NCBI GenBank assembly: GCA_023053545.1 | Contig: JAKZAN010000174.1 | Coordinates: 1 to 64,000, forward strand | Source of the DNA: Lepidurus packardi | Taxonomy: Eukaryota > Arthropoda > Branchiopoda > Notostraca > Triopsidae | Direction of reading: 5' to 3' | Length of the DNA stretch: 64,000 bases | Shown here: piece by piece, positions 1-11,577 of the stretch | Layout of the letters: each line of letters opens with the position of its first letter | Position numbering within the stretch: position 1 is the first letter of the stretch | Notes under the pieces: model-generated | Seen by the model: only the letters and a program-made list of their open reading frames with translations | Database searches by the model: none | Told to the model about the DNA's origin: nothing | Made by a program: the position numbers and the translations under genes

Positions 1-112
1 CCAACCCCAACCCCAACCCCAACCCCAACCCCAACCCCAACCCCAACCCCAACCCCAACCCCAACCCCAACCCCAACCCCAACCCCAACCCCAACCCCAA
101 CCCCCAACCCCA
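1..112. repeat. Left-end telomere, C4A2 repeats
   Basis: The window starts with about 18 tandem CCCCAA units, the C-rich strand of a left chromosome end. The second-innermost unit has five Cs. The array stops at 'ccccagaaccctaagg', where unique sequence begins. C4A2 repeats are known from oligohymenophorean ciliates such as Tetrahymena and Glaucoma. The unit fits a macronuclear chromosome end created by telomere addition. Confidence 0.97.
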
Positions 113-1061
113 GAACCCTAAGGATGAGTAAATTTGGCAAAGGAATTAAGGTTTTTATCTGACTAATTAGAGAGTTTTATAGGATACAGTTCGGGTACTA
201 GTTATAAACTTTTGGATAGGCATATGGGTCCTAATTCTTAGAACCATCTATAAAAATACTATTTGTCGGAATCTTTCATAACTCCAGCAGATACAATCGA
301 AACATTCATATTTGTCCTATTAGCATGCATCTCGGCTCCCCGTCTTCTCACATCCAGGCCACCACTCCACAACACATACAGTCCTTCCTCGACAATCATG
401 CAGGAGTTGTGGTCCTCAATTTTCACGCCAAGTATTCATTATTTTGCACGCATGTAGTTGGGTCACTGTCTGTTAGCACTTCAGCCCTTTATGCTTGAAG
501 AAGGCAGCCCAGTACGGAGTGGGGTGTCTGAAGGTGGACGTAGAACTGGCGCCAGGGCTGAGTGAAGAATTCGAGGTGAAAGTGGTGCCTACGTTGTTGT
601 TGGTGGAGAATGAATATAACAAAGTAGTGAGTAAGTTCGAGGGTGACTCATAGGAGATGTTGTAGGAGATGTTCAAATACGCATAAAAGCTAAAGGCAGC
701 TCATGGGAGGATACAGTAAGATAAATAACAGAGCTCAAAGAAATGATGAAATGCCTATTAATGCAATATGCGATAAGGAGTATTCTGTATTAATGACAAG
801 TTAGGAGTAGAAAGGTAATAGGATGAGAGGAGAGTGTGACTGGGGAAGAGAGCAGACATGCAGTCCAAAGGTCGTCATATGATCAATCCCGTGCCATTGT
901 CGACTCCATCCCATCGGTCGGATACACTTCTTCTGGTATTGGATAATCGGTGATATTGCGGATTGTATCTATTTAAGCCAACAAATCGGTGCAAAGAATG
1001 TCAAGATAGTGAACAAAAATATATTAAATAAACCCATCACTCCTCAAACTATTAATTCTCC
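113..1061. other. Subtelomeric region with at most weak coding signal
   Basis: This is the stretch between the telomere and the first secure gene. Two minus-strand segments look weakly coding under TAA/TAG=Glu: 416-691 (listed separately) and about 893-985, whose reading ends ...PIPEEVYPTDGMESTMARD before a TGA. I could not join either to a start codon. They may be terminal exons of a gene I cannot assemble, or chance open frames. No tRNA or repeat was seen. Confidence 0.4.
416..691 (-). CDS. Possible terminal exon, unknown protein
   Basis: A minus-strand open frame of about 90 codons ends at TGA (416-418) and contains one TAA, read as Glu. It is preceded by a pyrimidine-rich stretch ending TTTAG at about 692, which could be a splice acceptor; a TGA lies just upstream in frame. 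The predicted peptide is Asn/Ser/Thr-rich and then Phe/Lys-rich. No ATG and no family recognised. It may be non-coding. Confidence 0.25.
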
Positions 1062-1736
1062 TCATTAGTGATAGCTCTTCAGCCTAAACTTCAGGCTGTT
1101 CACCACACCCAATCGTAACTCTCCTGCGAACTTCTCTACGATCTCCTGGTTCCCTCCTTACAGCAGTAGGTTGCGCTCAAGTGCCCTCACCAGTACGCAG
1201 TGATCCACACATTTTATGTTCTTGTCCTTACTGCACTCAGGACTCACCACTCCTACTTAGATGCTCCGCATGTTCCGCAAAGCGATTCGTTTTTCGTCGT
1301 CTTTGTTCACTGTCTTCCACGCCAGATACTGTTCATCCTCTGTAAGATAGACCACTTTTTCATGCGGAAACCATGTATTAGACGAGTGTTTGGTGAAGGA
1401 GTAGCCGATCTTGAGGTTATGCAGTCCTTACTTCAGGATCTGCTCCTAGATATCCAACTTGGCGCCGCCAAACTCTGGGACCGTGAAACGGAAAGATGCT
1501 CGTTTGCTGAAGTCAATGGAGCTTGTGCGCCGCAAAACTGAGGACTGTCGCAATGAGCTGTCGGTTGAAGGGATCGATGGTGCTTTCGTGATCTATTTTT
1601 CTAGACTCGAGCGTTGGACTTCCTACTCTCGGAGGGTCTGGGCGATCTGGTGGATCAGAGTTTTTCTACTAGTGGTTGACGCGAGAGTAGACTATCTTTT
1701 GACGGGGGAAGAGGACAAAGATGAGGAGGGGTTCAT
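1062..1736 (-). CDS. PH-like domain protein
   Basis: Single-exon gene of 225 codons (224 aa) from ATG 1736 to TGA 1062-1064. The N-terminal ~85 residues are Ser/Arg-rich and probably disordered. From about residue 90 the pattern is that of a pleckstrin-homology fold: a short strand with KEGLHNLKIG, a basic loop, then VVYLTEDEQYLAWKTV, then RIALRNMRSIEVG, followed by a probable helix. PH domains bind phosphoinositides or proteins at membranes; the ligand here is unknown. In-frame TAG/TAA codons are read as Glu. Gene identity beyond the fold is inferred. Confidence 0.75.
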
Positions 1737-2100
1737 GAAAGACTAAATTGGAAAGGTAGGTATTGTTAGGAGAGCAGAGTAGATAGTCTGGCTGGTTGAG
1801 GGAGTTTATCGGGCAAAGTGTATATAGCCTTAGTATACGATATTTTTTGAATGTGAGCAGATCCGATACTAGAACAAATAAACGCATCTTCTACGGTTTG
1901 CCGATCAGTGATAAACCTACTTATACTGATGCAAATCCGTTTCTTTGGAAACTACTGAGCACTGAGGCCAACTTCGAGAAACTGTCAACAGATGCGGCCT
2001 GTCTCCTGTGATTCCACTAATTATACTATTTAGACTGGATTCGTGTGCAGAAATAATGTCTTCAGGTTTATTAAAAATCATCAGGAAAAAATCTACTCAT
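1737..2100. other. Intergenic, promoter of the PH gene
   Basis: Between the start of the minus-strand PH gene and the stop of the minus-strand coiled-coil gene. I see no convincing coding frame. It is AT-richer than the flanking genes and should hold the 5' control region of the PH gene and the 3' end of the next gene. Confidence 0.5.
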
Positions 2101-3528
2101 TCAGCTGTAGATTCGCCGAGGGTTGCTCACGCTCTTTGAAGGGTCATAGTAGCCCGATACCAATCTTCGTTGGGGCTGCTGGCTCATTCTGTATTTGTTA
2201 AACCCCTGGTATGAACTCCTGCTCATTTCAGCCGCTGTCGCTATTCGGCTCCTGTCCTCACACAGATTCTTCGAGAACTCAAACCCCACCCCTTCTTCTT
2301 TGCCATTAGAGGCTGCAGCCCCTTCAAGGTTGTTGCTGCAGTTCCAGTTGTTGCAACACTTCTCACTGAACAGTTTTCGCCGAATAAACTAGATCAGCCT
2401 CTCAGAGCTTAAGAATGCTTCTAACAGCTTGTACTTCGTTTCTCGTGCCAGAAACTTGGTGTTATTACCTTTCATCTCCCTGATCTTCAACTACTTCACA
2501 CAATCCTACCATAAATCCAGCAACTCGTTCGCACCTGTAGTAGCAGGCAGGTGCTCCTATGATGCACCGATCGAGGGCATGTGGCTCGTAGTATTCACAG
2601 GCCTTACTGTTTGGCTTTTCGGCTTTACGGACTGACTGAACTGCTATCTCCTGTGAGATGGGTCGTCTGTCAACGTGAAGATTCCTGCCTCGTTGGTATT
2701 GTTATTCTTACTATTGCGGGTTTATTCTCTGCGTGACTTCTTGACCTCGCTCTTTAGGAACTATTTGAGAAGTCTAATACCCAGATCGGGCTTTTCGGAT
2801 CTGAGATTATCCACAAGTCCCGACAGCGCCTCGTCTTCCTCGACTTGGATAGTGTTTCGAAGAGTATCGTTAATAGGTGGAGTGACAATAGGTTTTTTAG
2901 ATTTTTGGGAAAGTATCATAGTCCTGGTTTGGCTGACAGGCTCGCTGAAGGATGGTTGGTTTTTGGACTTGAATGTGAATGCGGCATCAGGACAGTAAGA
3001 TTCAAGGAGTTTGCGAAGCTCAGCATTCTCTTTGGTTTTCCTAACGATAGTAGTGTGCATCGCATCTTTCTCCTCCTTCAATACATCGAGGTTGACTTTG
3101 AGTTATGCTAGTGAAGATTTGGTTCTGTTCAGCTACTCCTTGAGATGCAGACATTCTTATCTGAAGAAGTAGACTTCCCGGTCTAGTTGCATGCAACGTT
3201 CTCCACGCTTGATCTCGATGTCTATGTTCTTATACTTTTCCTCAGCCTTGATAAGCTCCTCGCCCATTTTCTCCATAATCTTGGCGAAGGTGCTGATGAA
3301 GGTTACTTATTGTTTGGTCTTGAAGTCCTTACTAAAAGTTGAGTCGGTGATTCATGTATGGAGTGAATATGATTACTTGAGGTCCTACCACTTCCTCATG
3401 CTGTTCTTCATGGAGTCGTAGAGGCCGTTGAGGGTGGACTGAGGCACGACACCAGATGGGTCGGTGGGGAGAGTGCTGGAAGTCAGATCTGTGGATTATT
3501 TTTTCGATGATCTGCGCTCCATGGACAT
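2101..3528 (-). CDS. Coiled-coil protein, unknown
   Basis: Two exons split by a 45-nt GT-AG intron at 3332-3376. The intron contains an in-frame TGA, so it must be removed. The spliced frame is 461 codons, ending at TGA 2101-2103. A Ser/Thr-rich N-terminus is followed at about residues 45-140 by a charged coiled coil (KAEEKYKNIDIEIKRGERC, LKEEKDAMHTTIVRKTKENA), then a low-complexity tail. The second codon after the first ATG group is again Met, so the start may shift by two codons. No family recognised; a scaffolding or cytoskeletal role is only a guess. Confidence 0.75.
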
Positions 3529-3651
3529 CGGCCGGCTATTAATTTATATTGGAGTAAGGGCAAATGTGCAGCTAGAAAATAATTACTGTATTTTATTAGG
3601 ACAGTTACCAATTTCGCATCCATCTATAATCAATGCCAACTCAGGTCCTCA

Positions 3652-5019
3652 TCACAGCCCAGGCTTTTCCCGGGGTTTCCCAGTCCCTAACCTATCGTTA
3701 CTCAAGCTGCTCCCACGGTTATTCGGCTGGTTATCCTCGCTGTCGTCATCATCATTACTCCCGAACATATCGTTCTTTTGTAGAATGTTCAACCGTACTT
3801 ACTGCAAGTCTGACGCATGCTCCCGGGGCGAGTTCATGATGCTGCTTAAAATGGCATTCAGCTCTCCCTCGTCCACAGCTACTTTTCCTTGGTAGATCTT
3901 AAGCCATTGGAGCTTTGACTTTAGCCCTGCAGCCACCCTGTTAGTCATTTTTACATGATCGAAGGGATAGAGAAGCTGCGTCACTTCAGTCCGCCCTTTG
4001 TTGTTGTTGTAGGTGAGGGCAATGTTTAGCTTTTTAGACTGAGGTAGGTATTTGATGTTTAGGTGGCCTTTGCGGATTTGGTTATCTTCCTTGAGATCAA
4101 GTTGACCATCCACAATCTGGATAAACTGGTCTTCCTCAGCTCTGAAGTCATTTCTGGGCATCTTCGAGGAATCCTTGCTGATGCGGTCTGCCATTTTCAT
4201 GACGAGGACGTTGTTGGAGCCAAGAGTGAGTTGGGCGTAGCTGCGCGACTCTTGCATGTGTCGTATGGTCTACTTCGTGGGTCCTGAGATTTATCTCTTT
4301 CAGGTAATAGCAAAAAGGGTGGAGTCTTCTTTTGGAGTGTGAAAGGTCATGAAGGAAAAAAAGAACACTTTTCGACAATAGAAAATGCTGGTGTTTACTT
4401 TGAGCATGGCCATCTTATAGTGGCAGGCCGAAAGCGTCAGCCTCAACTACTAGAGGATCTCAGTTTAGTCGTCCAGGTTCAGAGCGATGTCTTTGCAGAA
4501 ATGGATACACTTTTAGTAGCACTCCTGGGCCTTGAGCGGATCTGCATTCATGAACAAATCGCCTTACACTTGGTAGACTTTGCAGAGGAAGTAGCGCCTG
4601 GGCGATTCATCGATTGTATAGGCTGCTCTTTTGATCATGCCAGTGGCTCCATCGAGGTTGTCCTGGGCGATTCGAATCGCATAGCACAAGTACAGTGTGG
4701 CGAGTACTTCAGCGCCTGGGTTATAATTATCGATCCAATCTTCCAGTACTTCCAGACACTGGCCAGCTAGATCCTTGTCACTATTTTAGAGTGCCCGGTT
4801 GTAAATTGAAAAGAGTTATCTTGTGCATGATTCGAGGGTGTTGTTAAAGGAAAGGTAATTCATAGTCTTGGCGCCTTCAGCGAGAAGACGATCTATGGCT
4901 TTGATAGTCTGGAGAGGGAATTGTTGTGGTTGTTATTGTGCGAAGAGTTGTGCGGCTCGGAGGCGGGAGGTGGAAGAGCCAGCACGGGAGTGTGCAGAAT
5001 ATTTATAGTCAGGGTACAT
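3652..5019 (-). CDS. TPR-like helical repeat protein
   Basis: Starts at ATG 5019 (MYPDYKYSAHSR), ends at TGA 3652-3654; one intron of 102 nt at 4297-4398; 422 codons spliced. Residues ~60-210 are helical pairs with TPR-like spacing (LATLYLCYAIRIAQDN, KVYQVEGDLFMNADPLKAQE, EELRLTLSACHYKMAMLK). The C-terminal half is a different, mixed region and the last 40 residues are Asp/Asn-rich. TPR proteins usually act as protein-binding scaffolds. The intron is longer than most here, and its acceptor was chosen because it restores frame, so the exon join deserves a cDNA check. Confidence 0.75.
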
Positions 5020-5200
5020 GAGTTGATGGCTTCTGGGAGGAAGTCTATTTAAAGGATAGCAATGAATTACAGGGATGAATAGGCTGAAAGTCGTTTACTG
5101 TTTCATTTGTTATGCATCTCACAAAATCAGAGCTCGATCAATATCGAGTCCGATAAGATCATTAATTTATGCACACAGTCAATAGAAGCTGAGAATGATT

Positions 5201-7087
5201 TCAGTGGAAAGTCGAGTTGAACAGATTGAACTTAACACAGTGCAGAGTCGGCTCCTCTCCGATGCGTGGGAACACATGCGACTCCTTCCTCTTGATTCTC
5301 CGATAGTCCCCTACTATTTGGTTGAACTTGAACATCATTGGGTTCGCCCACTTCAGATCCAGTCCGTAATCCGACTAGCCTTTGTTCGCCATCCTCGTCA
5401 ATTTCATCTTCTGGCTCTTCTCTATTAACTCCCCTCGCGTCATCCCAAACGGCTATTTCCGCTGATCTGACATCCGTGCCTTGATCCTACTAATGTCATC
5501 GCTACTCTTCTTCAGCCTCCCATAGGTCAGCATCAACTTTTCTAAAGCCATCTTTTCCTCATTGACCTCGGTCGACACTTGCTTGCTGACCTTTGTCTTG
5601 AACCTGCTCTCCGTATACATTCTTTGGATGTTATTGGATTTCTTCAAGCACTCTTCACGTGAAGCCAATAGATTCTTCAGTATAGGATTATTTTCCTGTT
5701 TGAGCGACACGAGGAACTCGAACCACTACTTCCCTAGAGTCTTGAGTCGCCACGCTTCAATCGTGTAGATCTTGGCTTTCTGCGATATTACCTTATATCT
5801 TTACTCCTCGCTTCTATTGTTTAACTTATGCAAACCTACAATGCCGCCCTCTTCTACACAAGCCACCATGACCTCATCCTCTTTGCGCATCACGAATGGT
5901 CCCCCCTTCAGCATTACGTCTTTACACGTCAGTCGAGGCTCTTTTTTACCATTCGACAACTGTTTCTTTTTGTCTCCGTTGTTAAAAGGTTTTCGCGCAG
6001 AACTCGACTGGGCCTTCGGAGATTTTTTCGGCTCTATTTCAACATTTTTAGTGCTCTTAAGATTATAGCGTTTGTTTTCCTTGCCTTCTATGCTGGAGAC
6101 GAAACTTGGCTGCTTACTAAGACAAGGAGTGGGGTTGTGGGAGGCTGAACTTCGAGGCATCGATAGGAGGAGCTCGCCCTCAAAGAGGAACCCGATGGTA
6201 TCTTTTACCGAAATTACTTCATTGTGGCAGTAGATTTAGGTGGAGAAGTTCTTGAGTGCTTAGAGAGACTTCTTATCGTCTTATCTGAAAAGGGAAGGGA
6301 AGGACTTCTTAAAGAACTGTTTTTTCTTCTCTTCAGGATTTATAATTTCGAAGTGGGACTGGTCGTGCGGAACTCGAATCTGCAAAAAAACAGTCTCTTC
6401 CTTCGACACATAGACTCTGCTGTTCATAGCGCTATGGACTGAACTCATGAAGGAAATGGACTCCGTGGGGGCTGCTACCCCAGCATGCAGCAGCGAGGTT
6501 TTGCTGACATTCACTCGTGTAAAGGGCTTAGTGATAGTTTCGACCAGAGTACCATATTTCTTTGTAAAGTCCTTCAGCTTTCCGCGATCCTTCTTCTAAC
6601 AATTACTCCTCGGAGTCATTCCCATCGCTTCAGAAAGTGATGAGTCGAGATGAGACACATAGTTGTTCTGAGACATCGACCCTCCTAACCCTGAATTAAA
6701 ATACCCGAACGAAGTACCCGAAGACTGTTGGTCTGTTTTTTGGAACACGTAAATATTTCCCAGAAGCAGGAACTCCAGTGCTCCGAAGTCTTGTTCGCCA
6801 CCACTGAGACATCTCAAATCAGAATTCTGAGAAGCCCCAGGGTTAGATAGGCTAATAGGTATGTCGGGCGGGCAGCGGATAACCCTCATATTATCGATGA
6901 GGGTGTTGATAGAAGAAGATTCGGCTGTGAGTTCGACGACATCAAAGAGACCGGACTGGGCGAAAACTTCTTGTAAGAATTTGGCGTGAGAGTGTTTAAG
7001 GTGCGGCGGGCCATCGAGTATTTCAATGAGGGTTCTGATTTAGGAGTGACAACTAGAGAACATGGATTGTCGACGGAAGGGATCCAT
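5201..7087 (-). CDS. Unknown 628-residue protein
   Basis: One uninterrupted frame of 629 codons from ATG 7087 to TGA 5201-5203, with several TAA/TAG read as Glu. In the standard code it would fall into many fragments. The first 80 residues (LIEILDGPPHLKHSHAKFL) look like an armadillo-type helical start. The middle is Ser/Gly-rich, and a later block (PEEKKKQFFKKSFPSLFRED) and the C-terminus are basic and partly coiled. No family recognised. The start was chosen as the first ATG in frame. Confidence 0.75.
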
Positions 7088-7377
7088 AGGGTGGAGGGGT
7101 GATGCTGCTGGGTTAGTTTAGGGGAATCTGGGAAGTCGGATGGTCTATGAGTGGATGATTGCTTCTAATATTACGTAGTTTCGATTAGTTGCAATGGTGT
7201 TTTTATTTTCTTCTTCCATGCAGGAAATAAGAAGTCAGTATTTCAGTCAACCCCTCTTCAATCGCATAGAAGGTACAAATTATACACTCAACCCGCCACT
7301 ATCCATTACATTCTCTACTTTAAACCCATATCAGTTGCTCCTCATCTTAATATGGCTTTAGCACACCCCATAAACTA

Positions 7378-8006
7378 TCATCTCCTGCGAGAGGACTTCG
7401 GCTTAATCTCCTTCTCATTCGCATAGGAAATCTTGAGTCCTACTGAGTCATCCTTATCGAACCGATACCCTTGAAGGGTGTTCATCGCGATCGTGGACTG
7501 CATGGCGTTCTCAAAGTCCACAAAGCATAGGAAGTACTCACGATTCGAACTCGTAGACTTCCGAATCAAACGGATACATTGGAACCCAGGGAACGGCCGG
7601 AAGATGTCTAACGATCCAATATAAATCACAGGAAACCACAAACACGTGAAGACGAAAAATGGACTGTTTACGACTGACTTCTCTCTCACTTGAGTCGTTG
7701 GGGATGCCGTCCACATACAGGCTGTTCGTGGCGTCGCTGGGAATGTAGAATAGTGCCACCGACGCAGTGTTCGCAGAAGAGGCGCCCGACGTCGGGGCGG
7801 GGTTGCTGTTGGGAAAAGTGTTGTTGCTAACATTGGGAGTGAAGAAGGAGGAGGAGCTGCCCATCATACCGAGGTTCGAACCATACTCTGCGATCACGGG
7901 ACAAGGAAAAAGGAAGAGGAAGGGAAGGGCGGATGAGTGAATAATGGATGATACGTGTGGGGTTCATGTTGGAACCCATTCCTCCCATCATGGGGTTGTA
8001 GGACAT
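7378..8006 (-). CDS. RRM RNA-binding protein, RBPMS/Mei2-like
   Basis: Three exons with introns at 7888-7954 (67 nt) and 7608-7671 (64 nt) give 166 codons and end at TGA 7378. The N-terminus is Met/Gly/Asn/Ser-rich. One RRM follows: RNP2-like SLYVDGIPND, the helix EREVSHIFRPFPGF, an RNP1-like YFLCFVDFENAMQ, then NTLQGYRFD and LKISYA. The 'RPFPG' segment after the first helix is typical of the RBPMS/couch potato and related RRM group. The intron cuts the first RRM helix. Two further upstream exons (about 8068-8093 and 8136-8180) keep the frame open, but I found no ATG there, so the start may lie further upstream. Confidence 0.8.
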
Positions 8007-8223
8007 CTGCTGGAGTTGGAGGTGGCTGGCAAGGGTGAATATGCAGGGTGGCTGGGATGAGGCTTACTTGGTATTGTTATTAAAGGAACTGTCCTGAGAT
8101 ACGCGATCTTGGTGAATTGATAATAATGATTATACGAATGAGACATTGGCTGGGACTATTCGCTGAGGGACTCGATTAGATGTATCGCATATAAAGAATT
8201 ACTACCAAAGTCAGAGGTGCAGC

Positions 8224-9114
8224 ATGCAGGCGCAAGAAATTAAATATCTCGGATTTTGTCTCAAGAAGTGGGCAGCCACCAGAGAGGCAGTCACCAGAAT
8301 CATAGCAGAGAAAGACTCCAGGGTCAGCAACAACACCCAGTTTCCCCCAGTCACAGCTCCTCCTCGAGGCACGTCCCAAGTCCCAAATGTCCCGAAATAT
8401 TAGACGAAACCCAAACCCAAACCCAAACAATAAACCGTGGCTGTTACCTAGGAGGATGAATGGGCAGACACAGCTCCTGAAAAGCCTACCGAAGAATATA
8501 GTCAACCCAAACCCATCCAAAATAAACGAGAATGCGAGCCCATTGTTACAGATCCAATCGCCTAATTACACTCCCCTCCGAATGAGTCAGATCAGCAAAT
8601 TAATGTGACAAATAAGGAAAGTTAGAAGGGTAAAAGAAGGGTGCTGCGAGTGCAGGGTGTTGTTCAGAAGTTGAAGTCGCAGCTAGCAGTGAACAGGAGT
8701 ACCATGACGTTGATGTTGTGTCCTATTAGCGAGGTGAGTTCCGACTTGCTGATTATACCCTATAACCGGAAGCAGGGGCTGAAGATGTTTCCCGGTGAAT
8801 GGGTTGTCCGCAACGAGAAAAAAACAGATGTCCGTGTCCTCATAAAGAGTAACTTTAACCCTCTTAAACCATCCTTTCATGCGATTTCTATGTTAAGGTA
8901 AAATGCGAGAGAAGAACGATCGGTTCATTTGCATGAGATCGAGCACCGGACAATTTCAGCGAGTTGTCTTCCTCAGAATCTAAAGAGTGGAGTAGCTTCG
9001 CGAATACCTTTTAGCTTGCCTTCAAACTATCCTAGCCGATAAGTTCGGCACTTGTAACAATCCCTCACTTTATATGCCTTTATATTGACATAGCTATATC
9101 CATTCCCTACATGA
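8224..9114 (+). CDS. Unknown basic protein
   Basis: A single frame of 297 codons from ATG 8224 to TGA 9112-9114. The first 150 residues are hydrophilic, with a KPKPKPK tract encoded by an AAACCC microsatellite (8408-8430) and an acidic TEEDEWADTAPEKPTEE patch. A more globular stretch follows (LRVQGVVQKLKSQLAVNRST, LLIIPYNRKQGLKMFPGEW). The last ~70 residues are less protein-like and their DNA resembles intergenic sequence, so the true end may be nearer 8900 with a missed intron. It diverges from the RRM gene. No family recognised. Confidence 0.55.
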
Positions 9115-9347
9115 ACAGTACCCCCGAGATCGACCCGAGGGCAGCCTGTATTCTGATCTAGACAGTATACCACTTTTTAGACTCACTAGACTCCGAAAGC
9201 TTGCAAGTAAGCGTATTCAGCAACAAAAAGGATGAATACAGATCGCTACTTGAGCCATTCCGGTGCAAGATCGACCAGGGACTGACAATAATGGAGACCG
9301 AGCAGGAGCCCAAGAAGGACTCGAATGTAATCTAGGAAGAACTCTGA
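9111..9347 (+). CDS. Small acidic protein, unknown
   Basis: 79 codons starting at ATG 9111 and ending at TGA 9345. The peptide is a convincing small soluble protein: ILIETVYHFLDSLDSESLQV, a hydrophilic turn, then EYRSLLEPFRCKIDQGLTIM and an acidic tail. The start overlaps the preceding gene's TGA (ATGA). In a eukaryote that is more likely a sign that the upstream model ends too late than of coupled translation. The antisense frame on this segment is also open but has low-quality composition. Confidence 0.55.
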
Positions 9348-9683
9348 GCAAAAGGTGATGAGCGAAGGATCCGAAAAGGGTAGATAAGTGTGATAGAATA
9401 CCAGTGCGATTGGCGGAAGGGAAGCCGAAAATAAAAAGCAAGCATTAACAATAAGCCTGGTTTAGAGTGGCAGTATTGGAATGAGGATGAGTAAATTTTG
9501 AAAATACAGTCTGATCAGAACTTGTAGGTGGAGGCTGCTCTGCTCGAAGGGGGGTTGCTCCTGAGGTCCAGATCCGCTTCTTTTCCTCTCCTATAAGGCA
9601 TAAACTTGGTTCCAAAGTCTGGCAATCAAAGTTTGCAATATAAAGCAACCAAAATCCCTAATCCATAAAAGATTTCCGAGCTT

Positions 9684-9951
9684 ACAAGTCGTTGTCTGTG
9701 TACAGAGCATGCTGCACCGCCTTCATTTCTTCCGGCTCAGGCTCCTCATGCACCTACACCTTTCGCTTGCACATTCGCACCCCCACCAGGATCCCGATGC
9801 CGATCAGCCCCAGAAGGCCGAGGACTGCGATGATGATTTTGATAGTGGTGGAGTCGACACCACATTCGCTCTCGGTGCCGCAGTAGAAGAAGCCTTATTT
9901 CTGGACGCAGCAGGAGCGACAGCTGGTGAGGACACAGATTGGAGTGGACAT
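9684..9951 (-). CDS. Single-pass membrane protein, Cys-rich ectodomain
   Basis: Starts at ATG 9951 (MSTPICVLTSCRSCC). The first ~40 residues carry seven cysteines. A strong transmembrane helix follows (IIIAVLGLLGLIGIGILVGV), then a basic stop-transfer MCKRK and an acidic tail EVHEEPEPEEMKAV. The 3' end is unresolved. After ...HALYTDNDL the frame has TAA, which would be Glu, and stays open on the minus strand to 9217, across the opposite-strand small gene. A 28-nt GT-AG candidate intron (9658-9685) does not give a clean stop either. Shared promoter region with the Ist1 gene. Function unknown. Confidence 0.55.
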
Positions 9952-10212
9952 GAAAGAGTGAGTGTGGTTGTTATTATTTCTATTTAGAGTATATTGGTAG
10001 TAAGTGTTTGGGAAGAGAGTGCTGGAGCTTGAAAGAGTATAGCTATAACATTTCTAGTGGTAATTGGTGTGCTCCGAGTCCCCTCCCCATGATTTCTTTA
10101 GATTTAAACATGTTTCTTAGCTGTCCGGACCACCGCAATTCTGATATACTAATTGGCCAGCATCCTTCACTATTCTATAATCTAAATCTAATCCTAAACT
10201 ACCACTACTACC

Positions 10213-11370
10213 ATGGGAAACGAACCCCCCAAAGGCAGGAAAGTCTCCAAAATACAGATAGAAGTCGCCACCCTCCGTGTCAAAGAGTACGTCAACCTCA
10301 ACAAAGAGCGCAAGACCAATGAAGTCATTAAAGACTAAAAGACCCTAGTCAACCTCGTCAAAAATCCCGTGCGCAACAAGTCCGAAGAGTACTTCAGCAT
10401 GGAGAAGATAATTAGCAACCTCAAGCTGATCAGAGGTATCCCTTCCACCATAAAATCCGTAGCCTATACTATTCTGATATCCTACTGCGAAATCATCAAG
10501 AATAAGGCTTCCTTGATTTCGGAGTCGATCGGGAACAGCCAGCCCATCCTGGACATCATGTTCGCAATCGAAGGTGTCATCTACGCTCGTGGCAAAACCG
10601 GAATCAACTCTATCGGAGACTTTAACAAAATCATCGTCGATATTCTGGGAACACAAGAAGCAACAACCGTCCATGTACTACCTTTTTTCTAGTAAACCGA
10701 CTGTTATATCGTTGTCTAGAGTTTCAAAAACATTGAGCCACAACTCCTCGAGTGCTTCAATACTCCCAAACCTAGTGCGGCAGAAGTCAATCAATATGCT
10801 CTTGAAATGGGCAACAGGAATTAAATTTCTCTTTCAACCATCAATCTGGCTGGACACGGCTTTTCTGAACAAGTGAATGTTCAACCTCCTCCTCCTCCTC
10901 CCACCTATGGGAACGGGGGTTTCAACCCCGGAATGGGAGGAAACAGTCCTAGCGGATATTCGGCGCCTGGAAACGGTAATTCTGGAGGGTTTAATAATCC
11001 TGGGGGCTTTGGAGGTTTCAACGTGCCTCCTCCTCCTCCTCCTCCTTCCAATGGTGGGGGGTACGGAGGCTTTATGCCACCTCCACCTCCTGTGAATGGT
11101 GGGGGCTATGGGGGCCATCAATACCCCCTTACCAACGTAAATGTTGGTGGTGGTGTTGGTTTCGACCCTAAAGCCTACATGCAGGTTTATCAGCCCAATA
11201 ATTTCGGGGTGGCGCAGGATCCTCGATTCCAAGGAATGTATGTCCCTAACCAATACCAGCAGCAGGCAGCAAAGAACAGCGGGGCGACAATGCAGTACCC
11301 TGAGCCAAGCAGGGTGTACGATGATGACTTGGAGCGTACACTAGAAGAACGACTGAGGAACCTAAAATGA
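10213..11370 (+). CDS. Ist1-family ESCRT-III regulator
   Basis: 386 codons from ATG 10213 to TGA 11368. Residues 1-190 follow the Ist1 helical core: basic N-terminal helix KISKIQIEV-type (here KVSKIQIEVATLRVKEYV), NEVIKDEKTLVNLV, SMEKIISNLKLIRGI, then VAYTILISYCEIIKNKASLI. The middle is Gly/Pro/Asn-rich with polyproline runs. The extreme C-terminus, LERTLEERLRNLK, fits the MIM1 consensus (E/D-x2-L-x2-R-L-x2-L-K) that binds Vps4 MIT domains. Ist1 proteins control Vps4 in endosomal sorting and abscission. An 18-nt GT-AG segment at 10669-10686 is in frame and may be a tiny intron. Starts MGN, a possible N-myristoylation signal. Confidence 0.85.
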
Positions 11371-11577
11371 GTGGATGTTTTATATTAATGTCTATTTATG
11401 GGTTTATGAGACAAGTAGATATGGCCAGCAGGGTCAAACGTGGAGTGCGAATTTAGCGAATCGAAGGCGAGGGCGTGCGAAACTGCTTCAGGCCTTTGCT
11501 CTTTAAACCCTCATTTGTTATGAGTATTGCAAGAAATACAACACGTATAAATCACAATTCCATCTCCTGTCTTCAGA

